This document shows positions 54,150 through 64,000 of a DNA stretch of 64,000 nt, one piece after another. The DNA is from Isoetes taiwanensis (lineage: Eukaryota; Streptophyta; Lycopodiopsida; Isoetales; Isoetaceae). Each line of letters begins with the position of its first letter. Position 1 is the first letter of the stretch. Where the stretch lies: contig JAJEKV010000085.1 of NCBI GenBank assembly GCA_021234155.1, positions 2,430,896 through 2,494,895 on the forward strand, in the 5' to 3' direction. A program made the position numbers and the translations under genes. The notes beneath the pieces are model-generated. The model did no database searches. It was not told where the DNA came from and was given only the letters and a program-made list of their open reading frames with translations.

Positions 54150-54688
54150 CAACCATGCAATCCTGCAAGTAACAACGCCACAGACTATTTGTTTCGCAAA
54201 TCCTGACCGCAACAATGCAATTGATTGAGACACGGGACCCTCGACCCCGTAAACAGCCTAGAGCTTGTCGACCAACAAAAGAATGGCAACCTGCCCTCGC
54301 AATATCAAATTTGAGCAATCCTGCTTTCACGTCCTACCAATCCTGCCAAGACAATGCCAACTTCAAATGGCCCAAGTTCACCAGTCACAAACCCAACAAG
54401 GCAGTCCTGCCTTCAGCAACACAGAAGCCTTCCTCCGATCATGCAATCCTGCACGAAAACAGAGATCCAACCAAGGCTGCCAAGATCCCCCCTCCTCGAT
54501 CCCAGTGAAGGCAATCTTGCCAATTCCAATGACACCTTCATGCCCTTTGTTGGAACACTTGATCATCACAAGTGGTCCAAGTTAGACAGATGACCCCTTT
54601 TGTCCTTTTTGGCATGGTATATTGCTGAGAAGGGAAATTCTCTCCGCTTAAACGATCAAGGCATTGTATAGTTGTAGGGGACATCACA
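54150..54688 (+). repeat. Plus-strand LTR fragment ending at a primer binding site
   Basis: The sequence up to GGGACATCACA (54688) directly precedes a tRNA-Met-type primer binding site, so it should be an LTR end. Its start was not found. The region 54150-54520 repeats the word CAATCCTGCC or close variants about eight times. Confidence 0.45.
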
Positions 54689-54689
54689 A

Positions 54690-54701
54690 TGGTATCAGAG
54701 C
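54690..54701 (+). other. Primer binding site (tRNA-Met type), plus strand
   Basis: TGGTATCAGAGC one base after ACATCACA. It faces a second, minus-strand site at 54842-54854, only 140 bases away. Confidence 0.7.
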
Positions 54702-54841
54702 TTTGATTTCAGTAGAGGCAGATCGAGCACTGGCCAAAATCCATGCAAAACGAGAGCCCGAATGAACCTAGCAAGAATAATATGACATCTAATAAGATAT
54801 TCTAATCAAGAGCCAATCCACACTCTTGATCATCCTAGGAA

Positions 54842-54854
54842 GGCTCTGATACCA
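54842..54854 (-). other. Primer binding site (tRNA-Met type), minus strand
   Basis: On the minus strand TGGTATCAGAGCC (54854-54842), followed by the start of an internal region. It points toward the plus-strand site at 54690. Confidence 0.7.
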
Positions 54855-55140
54855 TGATGCCATGATGAAGATCGTAAAGAACTAAGCAAGAGAAAGAGAA
54901 ACGCAAGAGCTGACATTCATTTCTATGGAAAGACGATATACTTATATATGAATTCTAACGTCTCTATGCTAACAAATTAACAACTTCTTGGCCTTTTATC
55001 ACTCATTTGTCCATATGTAGCATACTTGTCACCAATCTACAACGATTAACTTTAGCTTACATATTCTAACGCTAAACTGGCTGTAAATTCTGATGGTGAA
55101 CATCGTGACTCCATGTTGTACACCATGTTGTACAGACAGT
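54855..55140 (-). repeat. Minus-strand LTR (solo or truncated element)
   Basis: Upstream of the minus-strand primer site the sequence carries a TATA-like ATATATAAGTATATCG (about 54937-54952) and a CTTTCTCTTGCTTAG pyrimidine-rich part, as in many copia LTRs. It may start near 55132 (TGTACAACATGG, twice in tandem). The matching second LTR was not found in this window. Confidence 0.5.
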
Positions 55141-55222
55141 CGCTTGGATCAGTATCTCACAATCCACTATGATAGGGGCTGATAATACATCAAAAAGATA
55201 AGCAGCCATCAGTAAATGCTAC

Positions 55223-55400
55223 TTGGCAGAAAATGACTATAATAGAATATCGACTACAGGATATGTGTCATTCTTTGGTCAAAACATAATTACACAGGCA
55301 TGTAAAAGCAAGCCATTATTAGCCTTGCACTCACGGCTTTGTGCATATGAAACACAAGAAATGTTTTGGCGATGCATTTGTACCAGAAACTTTAAGTTCA
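55223..55400 (+). pseudogene. Copia RNase H fragment
   Basis: ENDYNRISTTGYVSFFGQNI then ITQACKSKPLLALHS corresponds to the RNase H segment 'D...R.STTGYVFFLG.N.ISW.SKKQ...ALSS' of copia elements; the following AEAEY part is degraded (CAYETQEMFW). It is on the plus strand, opposite to the adjacent LTR, so it comes from a different copy. Confidence 0.55.
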
Positions 55401-55704
55401 TCACTTTATATGTCTACGACAGGTGACATTTAACTAACAAAGTAGAACAAGTGGCATCTGACTATCAAGCACTTTGGATGTTCATATCTTTCTCATGAAA
55501 TCCCTTCTCTCCCACTTCAGCACCATTCCACTGTAAACCAGCTACAAAATAACTTGCTGGCACTCAATTCCACACACAAAGCATCTTTTGAGCATTTGTT
55601 ATTTAAAGCTCAAAGGAGACACCATCTGACTCTCAGTTTTTTATACAAACACATCTGCAATATAGACTTATAAAAACTGCAATCTTTCTGTAGTGCTCTG
55701 AACG

Positions 55705-55793
55705 AGCATATGGAAACCACAATGCACGCATCCTACAATCATTTTACGCGTATGGAAACCATAATGCATGCATCCTACAATCATTTTTTAAAT
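55705..55793. repeat. 42-bp tandem duplication
   Basis: TATGGAAACCACAATGCACG continuing CATCCTACAATCATTTT is repeated after 42 bases with three or four differences (55709 and 55751). Confidence 0.9.
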
Positions 55794-55799
55794 TATGAT

Positions 55800-56555
55800 G
55801 CAAATCCAAATGGGCATCCATGATTTTTGTTAGGCTAATTAGCTAGTAACTAACCTTCCTATTTTTGCCATAACTCGACCTTTGGACTTTGAAAAAAAAC
55901 TGATAATTATATTGACATGTGACTCTAAATGTTGTTGGCCCAACCTAGACAAAATACATGTCACTTTCACATTAGGAGAAATATTAAGAGAAATTAGAAC
56001 TAAGAAAATAATTTTTGACAAGCAAAGAGCAACCAGGTAACATGTTCCTCGAACACAATCATATGGCCAACCATATGGTGGTTCCAATGCTTGGCTACTT
56101 ATGCATGTTTTATGACAATCAATAAACACTTAGCATACATGCCTACTTGTTTATAACCTGTTGTATTATGCGTTAGAGGAAAAAAGAAGATCAATGATAT
56201 CCATTACATATTTTAGTCAGCCTCCAGCATATAATCATGCATGCACTCCTCCATTGTGATAACTACTAACCTTCAACTCTCCAGAACCAGCATCCTGTTT
56301 ACCCTGCCACTGCCAACCAACTGCAACCCCCGTATTTGGGCCAAGCTATAATTGAACCTGGAAGAAGCAGTAAATGTATAACTTTTCTCATTGCAGGAAC
56401 ATGAACTAGATATTTACTTGCTTTGATCCTAATAGATAAGTTCTCTGACTAGACAAGTTTTCAGAAAATGCATCTGGATCATCTGTGAAGATCTAGTCTG
56501 GCTTGCAAAAAACCTAGAAGCTTGATCCTACATCATCAAACTTCATGCCAGTTAG
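55800..56555. other. No gene seen
   Basis: No coding region or repeat boundary recognised; the minus ORF at 55839-56129 lacks known motifs. Confidence 0.5.
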
Positions 56556-56559
56556 GCGG

Positions 56560-56715
56560 TTAGAACAGCCCCAACTGGCAACAGGGTTGACCGACAGTTT
56601 ACTGGCAACTGTCAGCAGTTTTTGGCATATTCTAGGCATATGCCAGCATATACCTAGAATATGCCAAATACCCCATATGAGCAAGGGTTTGCCCCCTTAG
56701 GGGCAACCCAAAAAT
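56560..56715 (-). repeat. Dispersed MITE-like repeat, second copy at 40398-40500
   Basis: On the minus strand GGGTTGCCCCTAAGGGGGCA, AACCCTTGCTC, ATATGGGG, GGCATATTCTAGGTATATGC and further inverted copies of GGCATATTCTAGGCATATGC, then AACTGCTGACAGTTGCCAGT. CTAGGTATATGC/GCATATGCCTAG inverted pairs and ACTGGCAACTGTCAGCAGT inverted repeats suggest a foldback MITE. It is longer than the 40.4 kb copy. Confidence 0.6.
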
Positions 56716-56719
56716 TACA

Positions 56720-57250
56720 AAATGCACATGTCTCATCTAACTGTATAAGCACGAGAAGATGCCATAAGAACACAAGCCTAAAGCATAGTATATTTACTCT
56801 AGAATAAGAGATTAATGATAAGAACTAATTTAAAGAAACTGAATCCAAGTACGTTCCCTCACATCTGGTTCAAAAGAGGAACATTTAAGCCATCAGTATC
56901 TTAGCCTAGACCACAGCAATAACACCACGAGCAGATGAATAGATGCAAAACAAAACCAAACCAAAACCAAAATAGAAGGCCCTTCATCTAGCTGAGGGCC
57001 ATGCATTGGAGTAGAATGCCAAGAGGATGCATTAGCGATCCAGTAGGCCTTATAGCGAGGACCACGTCGGCTAAACTTTCGGATAAGCAAAAAGACAATG
57101 CTTATGGGAGGTGAAAGAGCCATGCTTTTTCTCTCTTGCAAATATTGTAGCCTTGTGCAGATCTATTACACTCCGCTTTTGCGTCAAAAGGCTTTCAAGC
57201 TTAGTTTATAGTCAAGCTCAATTTACATTCAAACAACAGCAAGAAACAAC
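56720..57250. other. No gene seen
   Basis: No motif-bearing frame; the minus ORF 56893-57141 is hydrophobic at its C-terminus and has no match that I know. Confidence 0.5.
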
Positions 57251-57253
57251 TGG

Positions 57254-57408
57254 ACTTGGAAGTTTTAGATTGAGAAAAAATAGCATCATTCCAATCGGAG
57301 GAAGGTTTCTTAAAGTGCAAGTGATGTGCTACACTTGGAAGTTCTAGATTGGGAAAAAAATATCGCCATCACCACCGGAGGTTTCTTGAAGTGCAAGTTA
57401 TGCACATA
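57254..57408. repeat. 79-bp tandem duplication, diverged
   Basis: ACTTGGAAGTTTTAGATTGA (57254) and ACTTGGAAGTTCTAGATTGG (57333) start two copies that continue through CGGAGG, GGTTTCTT and AAGTGCAAGT in the same order with about 15 percent differences. Confidence 0.8.
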
Positions 57409-57456
57409 ACGCATTTCGCCGCAACCAAATTGCCGACGTCAGAACGAAAAAAAAAA

Positions 57457-57483
57457 GGGGGGAGGGGGGAAGGAGGGGAGGGG
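57457..57483 (+). other. G-rich tract with G-quadruplex potential
   Basis: Runs of 6, 6, 4 and 4 G (57457-57462, 57464-57469, 57475-57478, 57480-57483) separated by A, AAGGA and A fit the pattern G3+N1-7 four times. An A11 run precedes it. In an AT-rich region it stands out; any function is speculative. Confidence 0.6.
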
Positions 57484-57619
57484 AAGAATAATTACAAATT
57501 AATTTATATATGTTCAAATAATTTCTTTAGATCCATGCAAAAGTAGTTTAGCACACTTTGGTATCAACATATAAATTGATCTAATCTATGACTTATTTGC
57601 ATTTAATGAGATTGTGTTC

Positions 57620-57786
57620 CATATTTGTTCCATGTAGCAAACATCTTTCTTGACAAAGCAATCTATGTCTCTCCTGGTAGTAATCCTGGTAGTAATATGC
57701 CTGCTGCTCTCTCTTTGTACTTGGGTCCCATAGGCCAGTTGGTCTCCGTGGACGATAAAATCATATTCTATTCTATTCTATTCCAT
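57620..57786 (+). repeat. LINE 3' tail copy
   Basis: Ends TGCTGCTCTCTCTTTGTACT, TGGGTCCCATAGGCCAGTTG, GTCTCCGTGGACGATAAAAT and (ATTCT)n (57770-57786). A tandem CCTGGTAGTAAT pair (57677-57696) corresponds to the GTAGTAAT block of the other tails. The best preserved tail in the window; no LINE ORF lies upstream. Confidence 0.75.
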
Positions 57787-58039
57787 TTATATGTATCCAC
57801 GTTTATATAGTAAAGGAGATCAGCTAGTTAAATAAAATGCAAAAAACCTGCATTTTTAAGGTATTGTGTAAGATACAGATAGATGAACCAACCAACCTAT
57901 ATAAGCATGGCTCCATCTGCTAGAGCAAACTTACATGAAAAAAACCAAATTGTGTAACCTACACATACCCTTCTAACTCTTGCCTAATACTTATATGCAA
58001 AACGCCTACCCATTTAAATTGTGTAATATACACATATCC

Positions 58040-58085
58040 TTTTAAAATCTGTGAACGATAAAAATTTATTCAACTCGATTCAATT
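58040..58085 (+). repeat. LINE 3' tail remnant
   Basis: TCTGTGAACGATAAAAATTT followed by ATTCAACTCGATTCAATTC matches only the last part of the tail (GTGGACGATAAAA plus an AATTC-type microsatellite). Confidence 0.4.
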
Positions 58086-58089
58086 CTGA

Positions 58090-58985
58090 CACTGCTTCAC
58101 CTAAAACAGGTATGTGCACCAAGCATGCATAATACCAAACAAAATCTTTTAAGAAATGAATAACTTCTCGATGCCCAAAAATGATTGCACTTGCCCAAAT
58201 GTTAGAGCAGATAGTTCACGGTGGCGTTGAAGACGTGCCAAAATGCGATAATGGCATGAAAAGCCAAAAACTACCCTTTTAAATAGGGTACTGTGTAATA
58301 TGGATGGATGCCTATTAACAATGGTCTCGCAACAATTTCTACATGCATAACAAAAACAACCAAAACATGATGTTGCAGAACGCGGATAATAAGGCACAAA
58401 CAACTGAAATGATACTACATATTTATGTGGCATTGAGAACCAAATTGTCAACTGAAACGCATAACAAAAGCGGCATATGAGGAAACATATAATTTTATCC
58501 TTGTTTTTCCTAGCCAAGATAGACTATGCATATGAGGCCCTTATGCATGTAGATAACCATATCCTATAAGATTTTTGCTGATATCAGAATGCATTCTCGA
58601 ACTGATCCATGTTCTTCATGCTAGAGAGGTGCCTCATGGCAGAAAACTAGCCATTTCCAGCTTTTTTCAAGGTTAAAACGTTCTGTTCAGACTCACATTC
58701 AAAATCCCACTCGAAATCCCACTCTGGTCAGATTCGCAAATATTTGGAAATGATAAGGTCTGGTGAAGGTGTTGGCCTCTTCCTCACTAGCATTTGTTTA
58801 GATCAAACTTGTGTTATCTAAGAGAGAACCCTACAACTTCTTCATCGAGAAAGAAGACCAAATACGTCAATAAAAATATCACCAGAAAAAAAAATCATTA
58901 AATTCTAATATGTTAGCCATTAAATATAATATGTATTTGAAGTAGGCAAATCCAATAAATGATTTAGGTTTCAGAATGCTCATGA
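58090..58985. other. No gene seen
   Basis: Contains the 122-codon minus ORF 58149-58517, which has no recognisable domain and is cysteine/phenylalanine-rich in a way that fits chance; left out as a gene. CATATCCTTTTAAAATCTG- and ACTACCCTTTTAAATAGGGT-like words near 58020 and 58268 hint at a small repeat. Confidence 0.5.
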
Positions 58986-58989
58986 ATGA

Positions 58990-59490
58990 TGTGTACTTGT
59001 TAGTCCCACGTGCCTCACAGTGCAGGGACTATTTCATCACTCTGACGGACGAGGTCAAGCTCAAGGATCCATGATCAACCACGGGTCAGCCATCAAGGCC
59101 ATGAGAAGACCAAGCAGCAGCCTATCAAGAGGCCTTTCAGACAAGTGAGGGGGGGTCACCGCCAGCGTCGGCGTCCGTGATTCTAGGCACTTCAAGAGGC
59201 ACCGCCAACATTCCCCTGCGAATCGGGCCTCCTTCCGTGAGTCGAGCTAGAATCGATCAGAGTGTTCTATATTGGGCCAAAGGCCATTGTACTATATATA
59301 TGAGTAGAGCTAGCATATGAGGGCTAGATGAGTTTTGAGTCTTGTCTCTCTTGAGTCTTCTCTCGATTCGAGTAGAGCTCATGTATGTTCATCATTGATA
59401 TCAAAGAAGCATATCATTTTTCCTCTCATTGTTCTTTTTTTCGTTCGTTTTTCTTCTTCTTGTTCTTTTCTTGCAAATCCGCGTGACATA
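58990..59490 (+). repeat. Probable 5' LTR of the gypsy element
   Basis: Begins TGTGTACTTGTTAGTCCCAC. TACTATATATATGAG (59290-59304) is a good TATA box, followed by a typical transcribed leader. The end near GCGTGACA (59486) is a guess; no standard tRNA-Met primer site follows, so the primer and the boundary are uncertain. The second LTR is outside the window. Confidence 0.5.
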
Positions 59491-60199
59491 GTCCCCACGG
59501 ATTCTCCTGTTAGATCCAAGGGTCCTCACGCAGGGCTGTCTTGCGGGGAGTTCCGAACCCGGACCCCAAACACCGCCGCCGCTGCCGGGTCGATTCGTTT
59601 TCCCCTTCTTCGCCGCCATATGCGTCCGAAACTTCATGCCGGAAGAACTTCTTTTCCCGCAACCGTCTCGATTGGGCGCCATCATCGACGGGAAGTTGTT
59701 CGTGACATGTATGGATCCGCTTATGACATTGAGGGAGGCCACATTGGGCCTAGGGGCTCGGTCGGCGCCACCCACCCCTCGTGTCATGTCTCGTCCAAAT
59801 TCTCCACCTCAAGCGTGCAAGCATTGCTCATAGCCTCGATCTCCTCATCACTATCGGAGCCCTATCCGGCTCCCACTGCTCAACCTTACTTTCATACCCC
59901 GTAACATGCCTTCATCCATCACTCTTCGGCCATCGCCTCTGCCTTCACAACCATCATCTCCCTACGGTAGAGCGGGGATATCCACATGTCTCTTTTGCTC
60001 CTCCCGGGATTTTTCCCTTCCCTACCTTTCCCACCGCTCTTCCTGTTTACAATCTTACAGACCTCAAACCCAATGATCGGGGCACCTCCAAGCCCCCCAC
60101 CTCGGCCCACCCCCTTCCAAGCAGTGGTCTTTCCAAAGACCATACCCCTCCAACTCCACCTCAATATCCTCACTATCATGTTCTGGTCCAGCCCAGCAC

Positions 60200-61250
60200 T
60201 TTTACCTCTACCTTTCAGACCCTTAAGCTGACTTATCCCACCTTTGGCAACACGAAAGGCAAACCTTTAGACCAAAGTGCTCAGGCCCACATGGAAGAAT
60301 TTGAGGCTCTGGCTGTCCTGAATGGTCATGCGCAACCTCAACTGAAATTCCACATCTTTTCCACCACATTGCGTGGCTCCCCTCATCAATGGCTCATGTC
60401 CAACAAAAGCCACTGGAAACAAGATTGGTCCGAAATGAAAACTGCTTTTCTTTCTCACTATGGGACCACGGATGATGATCAACTTCATCTCAAGCAACTC
60501 AATGACCTTCAACAAGAGCCCACGGAGTCCGCGGGATTTTCGCGAGCCGTCTTCACATTCTCGCCAAGAAACTCAAGGAGTACCCCACCACGAGAGCGGA
60601 TCTTGGTCGGTTTCTCCAAGGACTTCCTCCAACTATCGGACTCATGATGAATACTGGCGCTACCAAGACTTTGGAGCAGGCTATCTATCTTGTCAATCAC
60701 TTTCGATCAATGTTTCCTCCCGTAGGCGTGGCTCTTCGGGAGCTCCCTTTCATTCCACCGGTCCCGGTTCCCGTGACCGCTATTCAGCCTCAACACGCCA
60801 ATCTGGCGGCCAAGCGGTCGGATCTGGTGCCATATCTGCAAATATCAAGGCCACTTGGCGAATGAGTCAACTCCACCAATGGCCCGCCTCATTGTAAACG
60901 CTGCAACATGTGCAATCATGCCACGGAAGAATGCACTCGCACTCATCCTACACCTTTCCGCAACAAGATGGTTTATCAAGTGCAAACAACACCGCAGCAC
61001 CAATCGCCATATCAGCAGCCACCACTACAGGTGCAACCCAATCAACTCTATCAGCAACAGGAGCAACAACCAGGGACCCAACACACGTTCTCCTTTTGAT
61101 CCTTCAAAGCTTCGGTGTTATCACTTTGTCCAAGAATGGGGTCATACCACCGCGGCGTGTCCTCAACTTCCCCAAGTTGGTCGCGGCTTCACGGCACTAA
61201 TCGGACCACATCAGTCCGCCTCACGGCTTACCAACTCGGATTGCTAATGG
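60200..61250 (+). pseudogene. gag: Gypsy gag, frameshifted, with zinc-knuckle remnants
   Basis: The frame 59781-60647 contains the Retrotrans_gag domain (LTYPTFGNTKGKPLDQSAQA, FHIFSTTLRGSPHQWL, DWSEMKTAFLSHYGTTDDDQ). A shift at about 60535 moves the frame to one reading MNTGATKTLEQAIYLVNHFR (60645-60700). HCKRCNMCNHATEEC (60890-60940) and RCYHFVQEWGHTTAACP (61112-61160) are knuckle-like; in the latter the second Cys is replaced by Phe. Q-rich linker at 60985-61080. At least three frameshifts. Confidence 0.8.
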
Positions 61251-61959
61251 CAAACAAGGCCCGTCGGTTCCCGGGAAGCCACCTCGCGGCGCCTCGGCAA
61301 TCACGCTTATCAACCTGCTCCCGCCAATCAACCTCGAGATGGATCAACAAGCACAAGAAGAAATTTTTCAGGCTCTTAATCCTCCCGTCCGACCCATCAA
61401 ATTGGGTTGGTTTGGTTTCACGCCGCACAGTATGCCACGTCCCCTAACCATTATTCCTAATGGCACGCCAACTTTGCCTCATAAATCGGCGCCATTCCTC
61501 ATGCGAGAAGACAAAAGGTCCATTTTGCACCAGACTTGGAGAAACTCATGCGAATGTCATGCCTAAAGTTCGCCAAAGCATTTTGAACCTCATGCAAGCT
61601 GCTGAAGGCCGCATACGTTGGCTAATGTCCATGCCACCAGAGCTCAACAACGACAAGGCGCACCTTCCACGTCTCAACCTCCACGCTCTCGGATATATCC
61701 CAATATCATTTGCGGAGGTTGACCTACTCAAAAAGAAGTTGCTTCCTTACCACGCACTCCTCGCACCTGTGGATCCAGCCGATCCTTTTTCTCATGTGCC
61801 TCTGGAACTCCAAGAGGAGCTAGCCAAAATCAAAATTCCTTTAAGCTTGGCTACAATTTTGAAACTCTGTCCTGCTCTCAAGGACCAGTTACCACTCTCC
61901 GATTGTTTTGGTTGGGGCTGTTGCTACCTCTACTCCCACGGTCCATGCCACGGTGGGCA

Positions 61960-62260
61960 GTCAACAAGTCAATCATGTTCAAATTGGCCGGAGGTAGCTT
62001 GGTCAATCTCATCACGGATAAACTCCGCAAACAAATGGGCATCAAACAACTCTATCGTGCCCCATATGACATCAAATTGGCCAATGGCCATATCACGAGA
62101 CCTCAAGGCGTCACGCCTCTTCTTCACATCAACATAGGTGATCTCAGATTCCCCTTGGAATTTGGTGTTTGGAAGGCTGGAGAAGATCCAGGTGATTATG
62201 AAATGTTGGTGTGGACCTTTTCTCCGCCAGGCCAAGAGCATTCATTCTTGGGCCCCGAAT
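61960..62260 (+). pseudogene. Gypsy aspartic protease, active site altered
   Basis: KLAGGSLVNLITDKLRKQMG followed by YDIKLANGHITRPQGVTPLL has the shape of the retropepsin of Tat/Athila elements, where the first part is normally 'DGGSLVNLI'. Here Ala replaces the catalytic Asp, and the frame upstream is shifted (VGSQQVNHVQI lies in another frame). The protease would be inactive. Confidence 0.6.
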
Positions 62261-62689
62261 CGGTTAGTCATCAGCGATGGTCACCTCAATGCCACCATGG
62301 ACTTGGAAACCCGACAAAATCATTTCCTCAACAATGCTGAACCCTCTCTCTCCGACACCCGACTCGGGGCCGGAATATTTATCAAGTTCGGGCTCCACTG
62401 CCTGGAGTATGCCTCTGTCATCCTACCCGGAGTATGCTGATCCTTGGGAGAAATGACTCTTGATCGGGACCAGGCTGTGGCTGCTTTGCTTTGACCCTTA
62501 CCGGCTCCTGTAATCGAATCCAACGTGTTGATCACACCCCGACAAATGAACTCCTGCGGCTCCCGCCGATGTACGCTGTCATGAAGCAACCTGCAGCGAG
62601 GACACTCGGCACCCTCTCTTTTTCACCACGCAGAGTGCCAAGCATCTGTTATGCTTCAACCTCGCTCATATTGTCCAAGACACGGAAGT

Positions 62690-63549
62690 TATCCCCCATA
62701 TTCAGACTCCGGAAGTCGAGATTGTGGACGTAGGCAACAATCAGCCCGTCCGACTTGCTGCCAATCTTCCGACACCCTATCGTAACAGGGCAGTCACGCT
62801 CTTCAAAAAATTCAAACACATTTTCGCCTGGAGCTACAGAGATCTTCGGGGGATCAACAAAACCTTGGGGGAACTCACCATTCCTACCAAGTCTGATGCA
62901 CGTCGGTCTAGCAGCGCATGCGGCTCAACCCTAATTACGTGATCACGTCAAGGCGGAAATTGACAAACTCCTTCTTTGCGGGGGTTTGATCTATGAGGTC
63001 AAACATTCTGAATGGGTGAGCCCCATCGTCATTGCACTCAAACACAATGGTAAGATCCGCGTTTGCGTGGACTACCGAAAACTCAATCAGGCCACGGAGC
63101 GTGATCATTTTCCACTTCCCTTCACAGACCAGGTTCTGGAAGAGGTTGCTGGACATGAGATGTACTCCTTCATGGATGGTTTTTCTGGCTACAATCAGAT
63201 CTCAATCAAAGAATCTGATCAACTCAAGACTACCTTCACCACCCCGTGGGGCACTTTTGCCTACAAGGTGGTTCCTTTTGGATTATCAAACTCCCCATCC
63301 ACGTTTCAGCGTATCATGCTCTCAGTTTTTCATGATTTTATGAAGGAAAATCCCTTCTTGCAAATTTTTCAAGATGACTTCTCTGCCTACAGTTCCATGG
63401 CTGACCATTTGGATAAATTGGAACTTGTCTTTCAGAAATGTGATGAGTCCGGCATTAGTCTCAATCCCGAGAAATGCACCTTTTGTGTCACTTCAGGTGT
63501 TCTGTTGGGACATGTGGTCGTGGCCGGTATCACCATGGATCACGCTTAA
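62690..63549 (+). pseudogene. pol: Gypsy reverse transcriptase
   Basis: 62724-62942 reads the pre-RT linker with LFKKFKHIFAWSYRDLRGI. After a frame change the domain 62986-63549 is open for 187 codons: SEWVSPIVIALKHNGKIRVC, VDYRKLNQATERDHFPLPF, MDGFSGYNQISIKESD (motif A, catalytic Asp kept), TFAYKVVPFGLSNSPSTFQR, FLQIFQDDFSAY (motif C; both Asp kept, Gln in place of the usual Leu/Met) and GISLNPEKCTFCV. The polymerase core is complete, but stop and frameshift separate it from its neighbours. Confidence 0.9.
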
Positions 63550-63559
63550 AATCATTTTG

Positions 63560-64000
63560 TGTGCTCAAGGCTCAAGCACCAGCCAATATAAAGGAAACAC
63601 GCTCTTTCTTGGATAAGGTCAATTATTACTCCACCTTCATTCACGGACTCATGACCATTGCGAGATCCCATTCATAAACTCGGGTGATGAATCCACGGGC
63701 TTGGAATTCTCAGCGGATCTTCGCTTTCCAACAGTTGAAGCTCTTGCTTACTCAGGCCCCGGTTCTTGTTCCTCCTCAATGGGACAAGCCCTTTCATGTC
63801 CATGTCGATGTCTCGGCCTTTGCTATTGGAGCTGTTCTTTCTCAAGAATATGATGCGCATTAATCGACAAACCAAACCGCTACGCCAGCCGGAAACTCAA
63901 TTCTGCTGAACGCAACTACTCTGCCACAGAGCGAGAAGCCTTGGGTTTAATTTTCTGCGTCCAACGCTTCCGTCACTATCTTTTGGGCAGTCAAATCAAA
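63560..64000 (+). pseudogene. pol: Gypsy RT-RNase H linker and RNase H start (partial)
   Basis: KAQAPANIKETRSFLDKVNY then YSTFIHGLMTIAR (63567-63665), FQQLKLLLTQAPVLVPPQWD then [20 protein letters not shown] (63727-63855), and in another frame [20 protein letters not shown] ending HYLLGSQIK at 64000. This is the standard gypsy order of thumb, connection and RNase H (RNase_H_like). It is cut by the window end and by two frameshifts. Confidence 0.85.

Larger units (their letters stand above)
58990..64000 (+). mobile_element. Ty3/gypsy retrotransposon (Tat/Athila-like), decayed, runs off the window
   Basis: A 5'-LTR-like region with a TATA box is followed by gag, protease, reverse transcriptase and the start of RNase H in the gypsy order on the plus strand. 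RT motifs (DYRKLNQAT, MDGFSGYNQI, QDDFSAY) resemble the non-chromovirus Tat/Athila group. Frequent frameshifts break every domain. The 3' part and right LTR lie beyond 64000. The GC content of 59-62 kb is noticeably higher than that of the flanks. Confidence 0.88.

Noticed and set aside
54215-54593. Overlapping plus ORFs of 79-106 codons
   Set aside because: Proline/serine-rich translations of an LTR-like region with repeated CAATCCTGCC words; not genes.
58149-58517. 122-codon minus-strand ORF
   Set aside because: No known motif, composition rich in Cys/Phe/Arg as in chance frames, and no promoter or splice context.
59335-59904. 189-codon plus ORF near the gypsy LTR
   Set aside because: Covers the LTR end and leader, with a Ser/Arg-rich low-information translation; the gag domain is in another frame.

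Overview
The window is nuclear DNA from a land plant with a large, repeat-rich genome. The evidence is a plant-type annexin with six exons and GT-AG introns, a nuclear gene for a mitochondrial bL12 ribosomal protein, several PPR-type coding remnants, and dense Ty1/copia, Ty3/gypsy and LINE retroelements. The sequence does not settle the species. A fern or another seed-free vascular plant is my best guess and only an inference.

Layout. 1-4.1 kb: a broken, mostly minus-strand LINE. 5.2-7.7 kb: a decayed copia element with two recognisable LTRs. 9.87-10.50 kb: a 627-bp Tourist/PIF-Harbinger-like element with a TTA target duplication. 11.1-13.1 kb (minus): a P-class PPR pseudogene. 14.2-17 kb: LINE and copia debris. 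19.7-23.7 kb: an internally deleted copia element. 23.7-29.6 kb: a nearly full-length copia element with 0.83-kb LTRs and a perfect AGCTA target duplication, its reading frame broken by stops and frameshifts. 30.3-32.7 kb: a SINE-like unit, a LINE 3' fragment, an AGATTC minisatellite and a LINE tail. 32.8-33.1 kb: two abutting foldback structures. 34.2-34.8 kb (minus): the intact bL12m gene. 36.1-37.8 kb: LINE fragments and a retroposed 3' end with a 26-nt poly(A). 39.7-43.1 kb: exon-like segments of an unidentified decayed gene and a PPR pseudogene. 46.5-48.9 kb: a probable CACTA terminus, a TTAATGTGGCC minisatellite and a LINE copy lying inside it. 49.8-51.8 kb (minus): the intact annexin gene. 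53.6-58.1 kb: LTR fragments, a copia RNase H piece, small repeats and LINE tails. 59.0-64.0 kb: a Ty3/gypsy element of Tat/Athila-like character that runs off the window.

Only two genes look functional, bL12m (mitochondrial translation) and the annexin (Ca2+/phospholipid binding). They are unrelated and sit as small islands in transposon debris. The most notable unexplained structure is a recurrent LINE 3' tail: a short foldback, a conserved block containing GTCCCATAGGCC and TCCGTGGACGATAAAA, then a short microsatellite. It recurs at about ten places on both strands and also ends a SINE-like unit with pol III-like boxes. I see no wholly new biosynthetic or defence system. All calls come from reading the sequence; no database search was possible.
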